Positions 47,768 to 59,400 of a DNA stretch of 64,000 nt are shown piece by piece. The stretch is from assembly GCF_030272615.1 (NCBI RefSeq), contig NC_081406.1, forward strand, positions 479,040,900-479,104,899. Direction: 5' to 3'. A program made the translations under genes and the position numbers. How positions within the stretch are numbered: the stretch's first letter is position 1; every line of letters begins with the position of its first letter. The DNA is from Cryptomeria japonica. Its lineage: Eukaryota; Streptophyta; Pinopsida; Cupressales; Cupressaceae. The notes under the pieces were generated by a model, which made no database searches, was not told the origin of the DNA, and saw only the letters and a program-made list of their open reading frames with translations.

Positions 47768-49567
47768 ATGCAGAGTCCACAGTATCCGTTGATCACACGA
47801 GAGAACCGACCTGACTGCTTCATGCTACGACATAGACTCAGGAGCACAGACAGAGATACATTAGTAGGACTTGGGATATACTATGTCACATTCATGCCCG
47901 AGATTAGGGAAAACACATGACTGCTTACCGCATTGGCAGAGCGATGGCATTCAGAGACTTCCTCCTTCCATCTGGTGACTGGAGAGGCGACGGTGACACT
48001 GGAGGATGTATGGCATATCCTCAGCATTCCGATTCATGGAGAGATGATAGAGTATGACCCAGTGATAGGGAGAGATGCATTGTGCAGATTGTTTGAGTGT
48101 GACGCAGATGATCTGGATATTGTAGAGAGGGAGATTGGCTAGGAGACCATGGCATCAGAGTATGATCGACGATATGTGGTGATAGCCGTGGTGATAGCTT
48201 GTCTACTAGTAGGAGATAGATGAGGACATGGATTCCCTATTGGATGGGGAAGAGTGCTGGAGCGGATGGCGACAGAGGGTAGGGTATACACATGGGGACC
48301 ATGTGTACTAGCTATGCTATATTTTCAGCTGCATCAGATAGCGTATCAGGGAGTGCAGACTTTGAGCTGTGGAGTTACACTGCTACAGGTATGGGCATTT
48401 GAGCACATAGCCATATGTCATCCGATTACAGATAGACAGGTAGTACCACATCAACCATACGTGTACTGCTATGGGGGAGCACTGAGACAGGGTCCTTTTG
48501 GATACATATTGTACTGGCGACATGAGCTAGACAGACTGAGAGAGTTCATATGGAGGCCATATCGTGATTGCCCGGGATGGTCAGATGATAGTGATGAGCT
48601 ACCATATTGTAGATAGGAGAGGTACTTGATTGGGTGACCAATGAATCACTAGAGAGTGATTGAGTTGTACTTGCTAGAGAGAGTTAGACGACAGTTTGGA
48701 GAGAGGCAGGATGTACCTAGGAGGACTGAACACTTTGCCTGATCTCATAGAGAGACGAGTCAGTGGGGGAGTATGATTCAGCCACACACAGCATATGCGG
48801 ACTTCTCACAGCTACAGCAGAGACAGTGGGATTGGGGATCAAATGTGGTAGACGCCGGGATGACAGAGGAGTATGAGAGGTGGTTTGCACGACGACGGCC
48901 AGTGCCATTGATTGATCTAGATATTCCAGTACCGAGGCGACAGGAGGACTTCCCACTCATAGGAGAGGAGGAGGGAGATGATGAGGACGAGGAGGATGAG
49001 GGCGGGGATGAGGATGATGGAGATGATGAGGATGAGGGGGATGACGAAGATGAGCCAGATTCAGGTGAGCATGATGTAGTGTAGGATATACCCATATAGT
49101 CGGAGACAGCTAGGACAGAGGAGATGGAGATGTGCAGGGCTACCATAGCGAGTCAGCAAGATCACATTGCGACTTTAGAGAGACAACAGGATCAGTTCAG
49201 AGCAGAGATAGCTAGACTCACAGTAGCTCGAGATGCAGCAATTGCTCAGGCACAGCGAGAGGAACAGAGAGTCACTGAGTATATTGGGTTGATTCAGGAT
49301 GCCAGTGCACAAGAGATGACACAGATGCTGGTAGAGACCGGAGAGGAGATATGCCATTGGAGGACACTATATGAGAGTGCAGTTCCACCAGAGTAGAGAG
49401 CACCTTCATATCGGGCACGATCAAGGACAGAGAGTAGGGCATGCTCTCGGAGGTCATTAAGCAGCATGGGGGTGAGTGGACCTATGAGACCACCACAACC
49501 AGGACCAGGAGGGACATCATCCGCAAGACCTTGCAAGGATGAGGAGGATCGAGGGAGCACCCAGTGA
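47768..49567 (+). pseudogene. Plant mobile domain (PMD) protein, antisense cargo of Gypsy-2
   Basis: A single plus-strand frame of 600 codons from ATG at 47,768 to TGA at 49,565, with ten internal stops (only TAG or TGA) and no frameshift. The N-terminal two thirds resemble the plant mobile domain of MAIN/MAIL1 and PP7L-type proteins: LAERWHSETSSFHL, VTLEDVWHILSIPIHGEMI, LQVWAFEHIAICHP, WRHELDRLREFIWRPYRDCP. Then an acidic run (48,960-49,075) and a coiled-coil-like TIASQQDHIATLERQQDQFR. In Arabidopsis such proteins act in the nucleus with a phosphatase-like partner in transcription and transposon silencing; this copy's role is unknown. It lies opposite to gag-pol, between integrase and the 3' LTR. 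The absence of indels suggests recent decay. No introns evident. Confidence 0.82.
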
Positions 49568-50340
49568 TAGAGGCACATGCTCCTTAGACAGACAGTGGAC
49601 ATTATGTAGTTTGACATTTTGTAGTCAGCCTGCAGGCCATACTTAGGACAGACAACCCAATTTTGTACTCCGATATTATGATGGTATATGATATGATATG
49701 CATCGATATGATGGGATGCAAATGTGTTATGACTTATGTGATTTTCCATGTATGGATGACTTATGTACTATTTATGTACCATTGTGGAATGTGTATGGAT
49801 ATATTTTGTTTTATGTGTTTTGATGCATTGATAACATGAAATGGATAAAATGTTTGATGTGATGTTTGATATAATGCAAATGTACTAACGAATGAATGCA
49901 GGATGCAGCATGTATGGTTGGAAATCGGAGCACTAGACCGAACTGACTATCCGAACTGATGGAAGAAATGTTAGTAAGAAGAAAATGAGACAGAAGACAG
50001 TTAGAGATGAAGAAAAACTTGCTTTCAGTAATGCACTTTGTAGGTGAGAACCTTTATTTTTATGTAGCAAAATGGATGCGTAGCATCATGGCATTGAAGG
50101 CCAGAGCTGAAATGCAACCCTTTTTGCAAAAGACAGACACATCACAGACAAACAACAATCACAAAAAAAGAAAGGGACCATGAACCATCCCGGTCACTCT
50201 AAATCACTCAGTGATATCATCAAGCAACATAGGAACATGACCGAAGCCAAAGATAAATTAATAAAAAGATAAGATGCACAAATTCCAACAAATCAAACAA
50301 ACATCTTGATCTTCATTGTCAAAAGTTGAAAGTGCTGATA
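49568..50340. other. Gypsy-2 non-coding region between PMD gene and repeats
   Basis: No gene seen. Contains many ATGATATG and GATGTTTGATATAATG-like words near 49,680-49,870. Confidence 0.6.
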
Positions 50341-50352
50341 GGACAATCATGC

Positions 50353-50435
50353 TGTCTAGTTTCAGGACATGTGATACCCCGTCTAAGACAGGACACAGTC
50401 TGGTTTCGAGTATACCACACCCTGTATAAGACCCA
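50353..50435. repeat. Two TTTCAGGA/TATAAGAC repeats shared with Gypsy-1
   Basis: GTCTAGTTTCAGGACATG and GTCTGGTTTCGAGTATACC, each followed by a TAAGACC/AGACAGG word, match the three units at 24,065-24,210 in Gypsy-1 in sequence and in relative position. Confidence 0.75.
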
Positions 50436-50684
50436 TGATAGTAGAGACAAGGACAAATGATTTGAGGTTGATTGATATGACAATTTTGATCAGTTTGAAT
50501 GTCTGGTTTGAAAGAAAAAGTTCATCTGTTAATGAGTGATTTCATTAAAGCACAATGTTGGATTGCGTGTCGTTGGATGTATGCTCAGTGAGCTGTCTAT
50601 GCACAGAGGGATCATTTATTGACAAAATGCTTGTTTTTGGATTTTAATGTTTTGAAATGTTTTTGTGTTCATTTTTTTTTTTTA

Positions 50685-51042
50685 GGACTTTATTTGATTT
50701 TTTTTTTGGGGGGGGATTATTTCAGGACATTATTCAATTTTTTTTTTTGATTTTTTTTCAGGACCTTATTTGATTTTTTTTATTTTTTTTTCAGGACATT
50801 TTCCAATTTTTTTTGAATTATTTCAGGACATTTTTAAATGTTTTTGAGATTTTTTCAGGACATTATTCAATTTTTTAATGATTTTTTTTCAGGACATTAT
50901 TCAATTTTTTTATGATTTTTTCAGGACATTATTCAATTTTTTTATGATTTTTTCAGGACATTATTCAATTTTTTTTTTATGATTTTTTCAGGACATTTTT
51001 CAATTTTTTTATGATTTTTTCAGGACATTTTTAAATGCAAAA
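50685..51042. repeat. Tandem array of ~11 TTTCAGGACATTATTCAA units
   Basis: A core TTTTTTCAGGACATTATTC, followed by AATTTTTTTATGA, recurs about eleven times with spacing of roughly 30-40 bp. The middle units are nearly identical and the outer ones diverged. It stands between the integrase stop and the shared repeats, on the 3' side of pol. Confidence 0.9.
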
Positions 51043-51349
51043 GTTCCAGTGATCGATCATGACAAGGGAAACACACCCAATGCGCATCTAAAGGACATGC
51101 ATAGACTGGGACCAAAACATATGTACAAGCAACCAGAATATGCAAGACAATGATGTTGACCAATAACAGGCCTGGAAGAGAACATTGGGTCAAGACAAAG
51201 ATAGACGTGAGGAACCGGCCGAGAAAAAGCATAGTTGAGAGGTCATGATAGATGATGGAGCAACGATCTCATTTTACACATGGCGCCTGCTTGCCAGGTT
51301 TTCACCAAGGTACTTGCCCCAAGCTCCTGTTTGCCAGGTTTTCACTAGA

Positions 51350-51450
51350 GGGCGAATCATTTTTTTCTTTACTTTTTTGCTTTTTCACTTTTTTTTGTAT
51401 TTTTTTGTATTTTTTTTTGCTTTTTGATTTTTTTTTGTATTTTTTCAGGA
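51350..51450. repeat. T-rich tract downstream of Gypsy-2 integrase
   Basis: Runs of T separated by GC or GA (TTTTTTGTATTTTTTTG). Gypsy-1 has its counterpart at 25,330-25,560, and both are preceded by CGCCTGCTTGCCAGGTTTT-like sequence. Confidence 0.8.
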
Positions 51451-51478
51451 TCATATTTGAAGAAGTACTGATAGAAAA

Positions 51479-52710
51479 TTATGCCCAGTACTTGCGAAGA
51501 TGCATGCTGTTTATAGGATCAGACAGAGGTTCACCTTCTGGGGTAGCAAGCTGATATGCCCCCAAGCCATATGCTGCAGTTACTATGAAAGGACCAACCC
51601 AATTAGGTTCAAATTTACCTTTGATGATGTCAGTAGACTGTGCATTCTTAGGGTTTGCCTTTAAAACCAGGTCTCCCACTTCGAAGTGTCGCCCTTTGAC
51701 CTTCTTATTATAAGAGCGATGGAGACGGTTTTGATATGCTTGCAAATGTGTCAGAGCTGTCTGACGTTTCTCATCTAACATCTCAAGTTGATGCAGCTGA
51801 GAGACTCTGTGTGTCTCGTCATCAATCAAATGTTGCAAAGAAACACACAAGGAAGGAATCTCCACCTCCAAAGGTAAAATAGCTTCCGCACCATACACCA
51901 AGGAATAAGGTGTGGCACCAGTAGGTGTGCGGATAGAAGTGCGATAGGCCCATAGTGCTGGATTCAACTGTACATGCCAATCTCGACCAGCGTCATTGAC
52001 GACCTTCTTCAGGATCTTGATAATGGTTTTATTTGATGCTTCGGCTTGACCATTCCCCTGTGGATAGTATGGACTGGAGAAACGGTGTTGGATATGAAAC
52101 TTTTCACAAAGCTCTTTAACATCTTTATTCTTGAAAGGACGACCATTATCTGTGACTATGGCAAGAGGAACCCCATATTGGCATATGATATAATTCAGCA
52201 AGAATTTTAAAATTTGGACACCCGTGATATAGGTCATGGGGATAGCCTCGATCCATTTTGTAAAATACTCTGTAGCTGTAATGATGAACTTGTGTCCATT
52301 TGCAGATGTCGGGTGAATCTTGCCAATAAGATCCAATCCCCATTGAGAAAAAGGCCACGGAGATATGACAGAATGAAGCTCTTGGGCTGGTGCATGAATG
52401 TAGTTTCCATGAATCTGGCATTTGTAGCACTTCTTAACAAAATCATGAACATTTTTTTCCAGAGTGGGCCAATAGTACCCAACACGAATCAAATTTTTGG
52501 CTAAGCTTAGACCATTGAAATGGCCCCCACATATACCATCATGAACCTCGTGTAAAGCCGTTTGTGCTTTGTCAGAATCCAAACACCTGAGGAGGGTATG
52601 GTCAAAGGAACGGCGGTAAAGGGTGTCGGCAATGATGACATATTTGGCTGTTTGTCGAATAAAGGCTCGGCGTTGGTTAGCGGAAAGATTGGGTGGTAAG
52701 GTTTGGGATT
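51479..52710 (-). pseudogene. Gypsy-2 integrase
   Basis: The 367-codon open stretch (51,479-52,582) has the zinc-binding HHCC module (HEVHDGICGGH ... CYKC, Cys52 and Cys55). It also has a catalytic triad: Asp84 in WGLDLIGKI, Asp145 in VTDNGRPF and Glu181 in GQAEASNKT, exactly 35 residues apart for the last two. The C-terminal part has KVKGRHFEVGDLVLK and GAYQLATPEGEPL, and no chromodomain. The frame differs from the upstream polyprotein: a one-base shift lies near 52,710, before RRAFIRQTAKYVIIADTLYR. All catalytic residues are intact, so only the shift and the upstream stops prevent function. Confidence 0.95.
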
Positions 52711-53286
52711 TAAATATTGATAGATGTCATTGTACCATGGGGAGTTGGGACCAACAAGAACGCACATCACATCCACCATCGGAATGTCAAAAGAAGGAAC
52801 CAGCAATTGTTCGACTAAAAATTCACATTTGTCCATATTGTTTGGCATATTCAACATGGAAGCAATTGTAGCCATCGCATCTGCCGACTTGTTTTGCATT
52901 CTTGGAACTTGACTGAAATGGATAGCCGTGAACTTGGTCTTGAAGAAATCTACCATATGCTTATAGGGAATAAGCTTTTCATCTTTTGTTTCATAGTCAT
53001 CATTCACTTGACGGATGACTAATTGAGAATCTCCATAGACTTGCAAATGTGTGATGTTCCAGTGGACTACTACTCGGAGTCCTGTAACCAGTGCTTCATA
53101 CTCTGCAATGTTATTGGTGCAGTGGAAAGTTATTCTGTAGGACTTTGGAATAGCATCACCTTGAGGGGTGACAAACAAGATGTCGGCTCTAGATACAAAC
53201 TTAGTATGGGACCCATCAAAGTATAACTTCCATTCATTAGAGGATGTGAGAGCAAAGACTGATTCATCTGGAAACTCGGTCAACAT
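52711..53286 (-). pseudogene. Gypsy-2 second (archaeal-like) RNase H
   Basis: KLYFDGSHTKFVSRADILF, TNNIAEYEALVTGLR and LQVYGDSQLVIRQV supply the D-E-D residues, and KSADAMATIASML the final Asp region of an RVT_3-type RNase H. The fold sits between the RT-linked RNase H and integrase, the mark of Tat-lineage elements. It reads in the same frame as gag and RT. The domain would remove tRNA primer or RNA from the hybrid. Confidence 0.9.
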
Positions 53287-54690
53287 GGGATGATCATCAG
53301 AAATAGGAGCCTCTGCAAGTTGATCTGCTATGACTTGTCCCTTTATGGCCTTTCACTCCATATACTCAATGTCAAATTCACTGAGAATTATGACCCATTT
53401 TGCTAGGTGACCCGTCAAAGCTGCTTGGCTAAGCAAATATTTTAAGGGATCAATTTTTGCAACCAACAATGTTTGGTGGCTTAGCATATAATGTCGGAGT
53501 TTCTGCATTGCAAATACCACTGCTAAGCATGCCCTTTCAATAGTTGAGTAATTTAGCTCATAGCCTACCAGTGTCCGGCTGATATAGTAAATGGCTCACT
53601 CTTTGTTGTTCTCATCTTGTTGGGCCAAGAGAACTCCTAATGCCATTTCAGTTGCAGAAATATACAATAAAAATGGCTTTACGTCTATCGGAGGCATTAG
53701 AATAGGTGGCGACAACAAATATTCTTTAAGAGCTTGAAAGGCTGATTGACATTGCTCAATCCATTTGAAAGTGACACCTTTATGCAATAGATGCTGGAAT
53801 GGATGACATTTGTCGGCCAACTGAGCTATGAAGTGGCGGATTGACTGGAGCTTTCCTTGTAGACTTCTTAATTGCCGGAGGTTTGAAGGTGGAGGCATAT
53901 CCATTATTGCTTTGACTTTGGCAGGGTCTACCTCAATGCCTCGATGAGAAACAATGTATCCTAGTAATTTGCCAACTGTGACACCAAAGACACACTTCTT
54001 TGGATTGAGCCTGAGTTTGTAGGTCTCCATTCGGTCAAAGATCGGGCCCAGGATGGCTAGATGACTATCTCTAGTGACAGATTTGCATAACAAGTCATCA
54101 ACATAGTCCTCCATCAAAGTGTGCATGAAATCATGAAAAATTGTCGTCATTGCTCTTTGATATGTTGCACCTGCATTTTTAAGACCGAAGGGCATCACAT
54201 TCCAATAGTAGGTACCCCAAGCATAGGTGAATGCTGTCTTATGCTGATCTTCAGGAGCAATGTGAATTTGGTTATAGCCAGAGAAACCATCCATTAATGA
54301 AAGCATCTCATATCCAGCCGTCATGTCCACTATGATGTCTATGTTTGGCAATGGAAAATCATCTTTAGGGCATGCTTTATTGAGATCCCTAAAATCTGTG
54401 TAGATTCTGATGCCCCCAGTTACTTTGCTAACTGGTACTAAATTTGAAATCTAGTCTACATAATCAATGGGTCTGATGAAGCCCACATCTAGTAATTTTT
54501 TTAGTTCCACTTTGACCAAAAGAGCCACCTGGGGATGCATTTTCCTTAGTTTCTGTTTGACAGGCTTGGCATCAGCTTTTAGTGGCAAATGATGAAGAAC
54601 CAATTCTGGATCGAGGCCAGGCATATCTGCATAGGACCATGCAAAGCTGATCTTCTTCTCAAGAAAGAAATTGACAAAATCTATTTTTTC
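53287..54690 (-). pseudogene. Gypsy-2 reverse transcriptase and first RNase H
   Basis: RT blocks in 53,596-54,351: MPNIDIIVDMTAG, LSLMDGFSGYNQIHIAPED (first Asp), NVMPFGLKNAGATYQRAM, LMEDYVDDLLCKSV (intact YVDD), KLLGYIVSHRGIEVDPAKV, HKGVTFKWIEQCQSAFQALK. The RNase H follows with the AIYYISRTLVGYE-like region. Upstream, to 54,690, is the N-terminal finger region with a DFRDLNKACPKDD-type block. In-frame stops at about 54,450 and 53,595 each stand where a Trp or Arg codon would be expected, and another lies near 53,355. Confidence 0.94.
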
Positions 54691-55650
54691 CTATTGTGAT
54701 AGAGAAGCAGCAAAATGAATGACCTTAGGGTTGTCAGGTGTACCCAAATTGATTTCCTCAGTCATTTCCACAAGCAATGTTGATTTGTCCTGACTTGATA
54801 GGGGTATGTCCACTCTTCCACCTTTGGGTGCCTCAGAGAGGTTTTCACCCGCAGGTACATCTTTTATTTTGACTTTTGTATGATCAGAGAGTGCCTTACG
54901 GTTTTCACCCAAAGATCTATTCTTTTGATTTTTTACTATTTCTTTTCTTTTTTCATTTTGATGACTGGAAGAGGGAGTTGACTCCCCAAAATATGTTGTG
55001 GAATCTAGGTCAATAGCAAATCCTGCCTTATGATCACCTTGTGGTATGCCTTCCCGTAGTCCAAGGAATTCTGCAATTGCTTCATCATTTTGAAAATAGT
55101 CCAATGTGAGCGGTTCTTGTTGGTCATATTGGATAAGTTGGGGATAGATGAGGGGCATGTCATCATCGGTTGTAAGGAGAGAGAGGGCTGATATGGTAAA
55201 GATATGAACATCGATGGTATCACTATCTAAACTGCTTGTATCAGATTCGGAGCTTGGGTCCCAGAATGACTCTATCCAAGCATGGGGACAGGTTTTAGGA
55301 AGAGGAGTTATTTCATGTTTGTCTTCCATAGGCAAATTATCAGGGTCAATGAAAATATTGTCGAGGGCATAGGAGCTAGAAGAAAAAGAACTCCACTCCC
55401 ATTCATTGGAATCAATCTCGGGTCGGGTATCCTCAGGTGTTATTTCATCATCAGAATCATGCCCTTTTCGACACGTGGGCACTTTGGTAGATGTGGATCC
55501 AATTCGCAATGGTACAAAACCTAACCCTAAAGTTGGAGGTCGCCTCTTGGGTATGACAGGTTCTAGCCTTCCATTATTGTTTAGGCCTAAGCCACTGCAA
55601 CCATCATATCCTTTCTTTTGCAGCATAGTAAATCCTTTGCCATATCATTC
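54691..55650 (-). pseudogene. Gypsy-2 protease-RT linker with G-patch
   Basis: Begins with a G-patch-like motif (EW/stop, YGKGFTMLQKKGYDGCSG, then LGLNNNGRLEP) and TLGLGFVPLRIG. A long acidic Ser/Asp-rich stretch follows (DIFIDPDNLPMEDKHEITP, SFWDPSSESDTSSLDSDTID), ending TEEINLGTPDNPKVIHFAAS before RT. The linker is about 310 codons. G-patches bind nucleic acid or helicases; here it probably helps reverse transcription or particle function, by analogy with retroviral proteases that carry one. Confidence 0.78.
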
Positions 55651-56400
55651 CACTGGTAATCTGATAGGTGGGGTCTCAGTTGGATCTTTATAAAGCCAAT
55701 CTATGACATCATCATCTACAGTTTCTTTGTTAAGTTCGCCCCATCTTGTAAATGTAGTGGGAGGCTGATATTGAATAATGACCTTAGGTTCCTTTTGCAA
55801 TAAATGCGGTTTGCCATATGATTTTGGAGATATTGGCAAATTCCCGATGAGGAATGTTTGATCCATTGAATATTCTCCACATCCTTGGTCTTGTATCTTC
55901 AATTTTCCTTTGACAGCATCTAACAATTGATTAGGATCCACATAGCTATGTAATTTGGCTTCTCTATTGACTGGGACTTGCTGCTGAGGGGTATCCTTTA
56001 GAGTAGCACAAAATTGAAATGGATTAGGATCCCCTGGAATTGTTATCTTAGTTCCATTGTAAGGATATTTTAAACATTGATGATAGGTGGATGGAACTGC
56101 TTTCATTGCATGGATCCATGGACGACCAAGGATCATATTATAAGGGAGATCAAGGTCGAGGACTTGCAGGAAAGTGTTTTCTGTCATTGGACCAACTCTG
56201 ATAGGCAATGTAATTATCCCTTTGGATGGGCGCTCAGCATCATCATATGCTTTGATTGTTATTCTCTTAGAAGCATCAATGTCATTTTCTGTATACCCAA
56301 GACCAATAACCACTCTCAAAGTACAAATATTAAGACCTGCTCCGCCATCTATCAAGACTCATCGGATTTTGTAGTTATGAACAAAGACATCAAGGTGTAA
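55651..56400 (-). pseudogene. Gypsy-2 aspartic protease
   Basis: The active site VLIDGGAGLNICTLRVV (Asp-Gly-Gly form) begins at about 56,360, directly after a TGA in YKIR-stop-VLIDGG. Then come KRITIKAYDDAERPSKGI, TLPIRVGPMTENTFLQVLDL, DLPYNMILGRPWIHAMKAVP (the ILGRPW end of the retropepsin fold) and a C-terminal extension. In frame with gag and RT. Cuts the polyprotein during particle maturation. Confidence 0.9.
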
Positions 56401-59400
56401 AGGATCATTGTGAGGGAGCTTATTAGGTGAGATATCATTGTCAGAAAATGCGACATTTTGGGAAATAGCTAAATGTCCAATCTGGGCTTGAAACTGGTCA
56501 ACATCAATATCTGTCAGGACAGCGGACTCAATTAAAGCTTTATCCAAGACTGCACGATGCATGGGGGACATTTTTAATAGTTCAAGGATTGATATTTGGG
56601 CAGGTGTCTTTCCTAGATGATCCAAAAGATTATACTGGCTTGCAAGAGTTGGTTTGGGAGGAGCTGCAGGAGCTCCTTTTAGGACTATCTTGGATCGACG
56701 AGTGGTGACTGCACAAGAAGGATCTTGTCCCTTTATTCTTAGGGTAGAAACATACTCAGTTGATGCGCGAAAACAATTAATGACATTATTATAACCATAA
56801 CTTGCATAATTTGCTGTTTGGGCAGAGTTGGAAGAAGACGCTTTACCCTTGTCATGATCAAGCAAAGGAGTTTTGAAAATAGTATGATCAGTGTTAGAGG
56901 TCGGATGGGGTGGATCTACCTCAATTACTCCTTTCTCTAATAAATCTTGAATCATATGTTTCAATTGAAAACATGATGTAGTTTTATGTCCTTTGGACCG
57001 ATGATACTCACAGTACGCATTATCATTCCACCAATGTGGTTTTACCGCTGGTTCTGCCTTGATATTTGGTAGCTTAATAAATTTTGCTTGTATCAATTGT
57101 CTCATTACTGATTCAATAAGCTCTCCTAATGGCATAAATTGTTGAGGAGGCCCATCCCGCGATCGGAAGGGTTTGCATTGCTGGTTTTGTTGTTGGCCTT
57201 GTTATTGGTTATATTGTTTAGTATGTTGTTGTTGAGCATGTTGTTGGTATTGCGGCTGTTGAGTAACATTGCTCATTGGTGCTTGATTTTGTTCCATAGT
57301 TGACATATTAGGAACACTCAATTTCTTGATCGTGAATGGGGGTTGATTTGCATTTACCGCTCTTGCATCAACAACTCCATCATTAGTGACATTCTTGTTC
57401 TTATACCAAAATCTGTTTCTATCCCCCGAATAATTGGTGTTGTCATTGTCTTTATTGAGCTTGATAATTCCTTTAGCTACAAGAGCCATTTCAATGCTCA
57501 TTCCTTTCTTAATGAGTTTCTCTATAGTACTGGGACTTTTCAATTTTAGCTCATACATCATTTCTGGGACCAAATTCTGGATAAACAGATTCACTTGTTG
57601 TTCTTCGGGTATATCGAGAGAAGAACGACTATACAAGCTTCGCCATCGTTGCAAGAAAGTCACTAATGATTCCCCTTGCTTTTGCTTGGTGTTGCATAAG
57701 TCTGACATGGTCACATCACTGTCAATGTTGAATGCGAAATGAGATAAAAACTTTTGAGCCAATTCTGACCAAGTTTTTATATACCCTGGTAGATGTGAAT
57801 ACCAATCCATAGCTTGTCCCGTGAGACTTCATACAAATAAGCGCATTAAATAGGTGTCCTCATAACTTACCTCAGTACATGCCGCAAAAAATGCTCGAAT
57901 GTGATCTTTTGGATTTCCATTCCCTTTATATTTCTCAAAATTAGGTGCCTCAAAATGCTTAGAGAATGGAGGCATGTATACACTCTTGTCAAATGGATTA
58001 GGACATAAATCTTGATTTGTATACAACTTCTTTGTTCCTTTAGTTTCTAATGCGTCAACTTTTCGTTGCAACTTCTCAAGTTGTTGTGCAATTGTATCAG
58101 AATTTAGAGGTCCATCATTAATCCCATTTGGTATCCTCTGTCGATACATCACATTTTCGATCGGTTGTTGATACTCTGAAATGGCCGTTTTTGGTGTCTC
58201 CGGCATATAAAGTTCTTGGTACATCGCTTGTTGTTGCGGTTGTGCTATGCCTTGATATCGACCTTGTTGTTGTGCTTCTTGGAGCCTAGGTTGATATTGC
58301 AATTGAGTAGGTTGTTGATATTGCACAGGTGCCAATTGCAGTTGTGAAGTAGGATAGCTTGTTTGCCTTGGCACATATTGTGGCACATGTTGGTGTTGAG
58401 GCTGATGGATCGGAATTTGTTGACTTTGTGCCAATTGTTGTCGTGGTGTATATCCCATCATTTGTAAAAAACTTTGTTTAGGTGCTTTTCGTTGCTTCTC
58501 CTTAGGATGGGGTATAGCACTTGCATTAACTTGCTGTGTTGTTTGTCCAATCCATTGTGATGATTGCAAGTTTGCATTAACTTGTAATGGTGCCGAAGGC
58601 ACTGCAATTTGTTGTCAAATGCGAAATTGTTGTTGTTGCATATTACTTGTTTGCACATTTGATTGTACCTTTTGTATATTACTCAATTGTTGCAACAATT
58701 GTTGTTGGTGCAAACCACTATCTGTAGCTCTTTGTGTCGCCATTATCGAAGGATTTGTCGCAATAGTATTCGGCAAAGATATTGAACTTAACGGGACATA
58801 AGAACTTTGTTGTATCATGGAATTATTTTGGACATTGGTGACATTAGGCATTCCAGTTGTGAAGCTTTCCTGCATCTTAGATTTTGATCCAACTTTATGT
58901 ATGTAAGGAACCACTTCTTGTTGAGGGACAGCTATGAATACTTGCGTGTTCATCATTTGATCTTGTGTTATAGGTGTTGTGTTGAATAGTGGGTTATTTA
59001 TTGTCTCAAATGGTGACTTTTGAGGAATAGTCACTGTCAATGCCTTTGAAGCACGTTTGCTCATCAAGGTAGGTTGAGTTGCTTGTTGTTCATTTTCTTC
59101 ATTTGGATGTGGAGAAAAACTTAACAACTCACCGCTTTGTTGTTCTTGCACATTGATTTGGTCACTTGAAGAGGTCACATTACTCATCATGTTAAGATAC
59201 TTTTGTGGAAACATCTTAAAGACCTTGTTCAAGAACTTATCCATCTTTTTTGTTATCTTTGGATCTTGAAGGAACATGTCAACATCATCAGAAGCATTAG
59301 AATCGAATGAAGAATCTGGTTGGACATTTGGATTCATTTCTTGTTGGATACCTTGATCTGAACCAAATCCTTGCGAAAGAGTTTGTTCTTCATATAATGT

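Noticed and set aside
48778-49146. Minus-strand Ser-rich frame of 122 codons
   Set aside because: Antisense of the acidic run of the PMD protein; serine comes from reading GAT/GAG repeats backwards.
50685-51042. Regularly spaced repeats resembling a CRISPR array
   Set aside because: Spacers are T-runs and not unique sequence, and the context is a plant retrotransposon.
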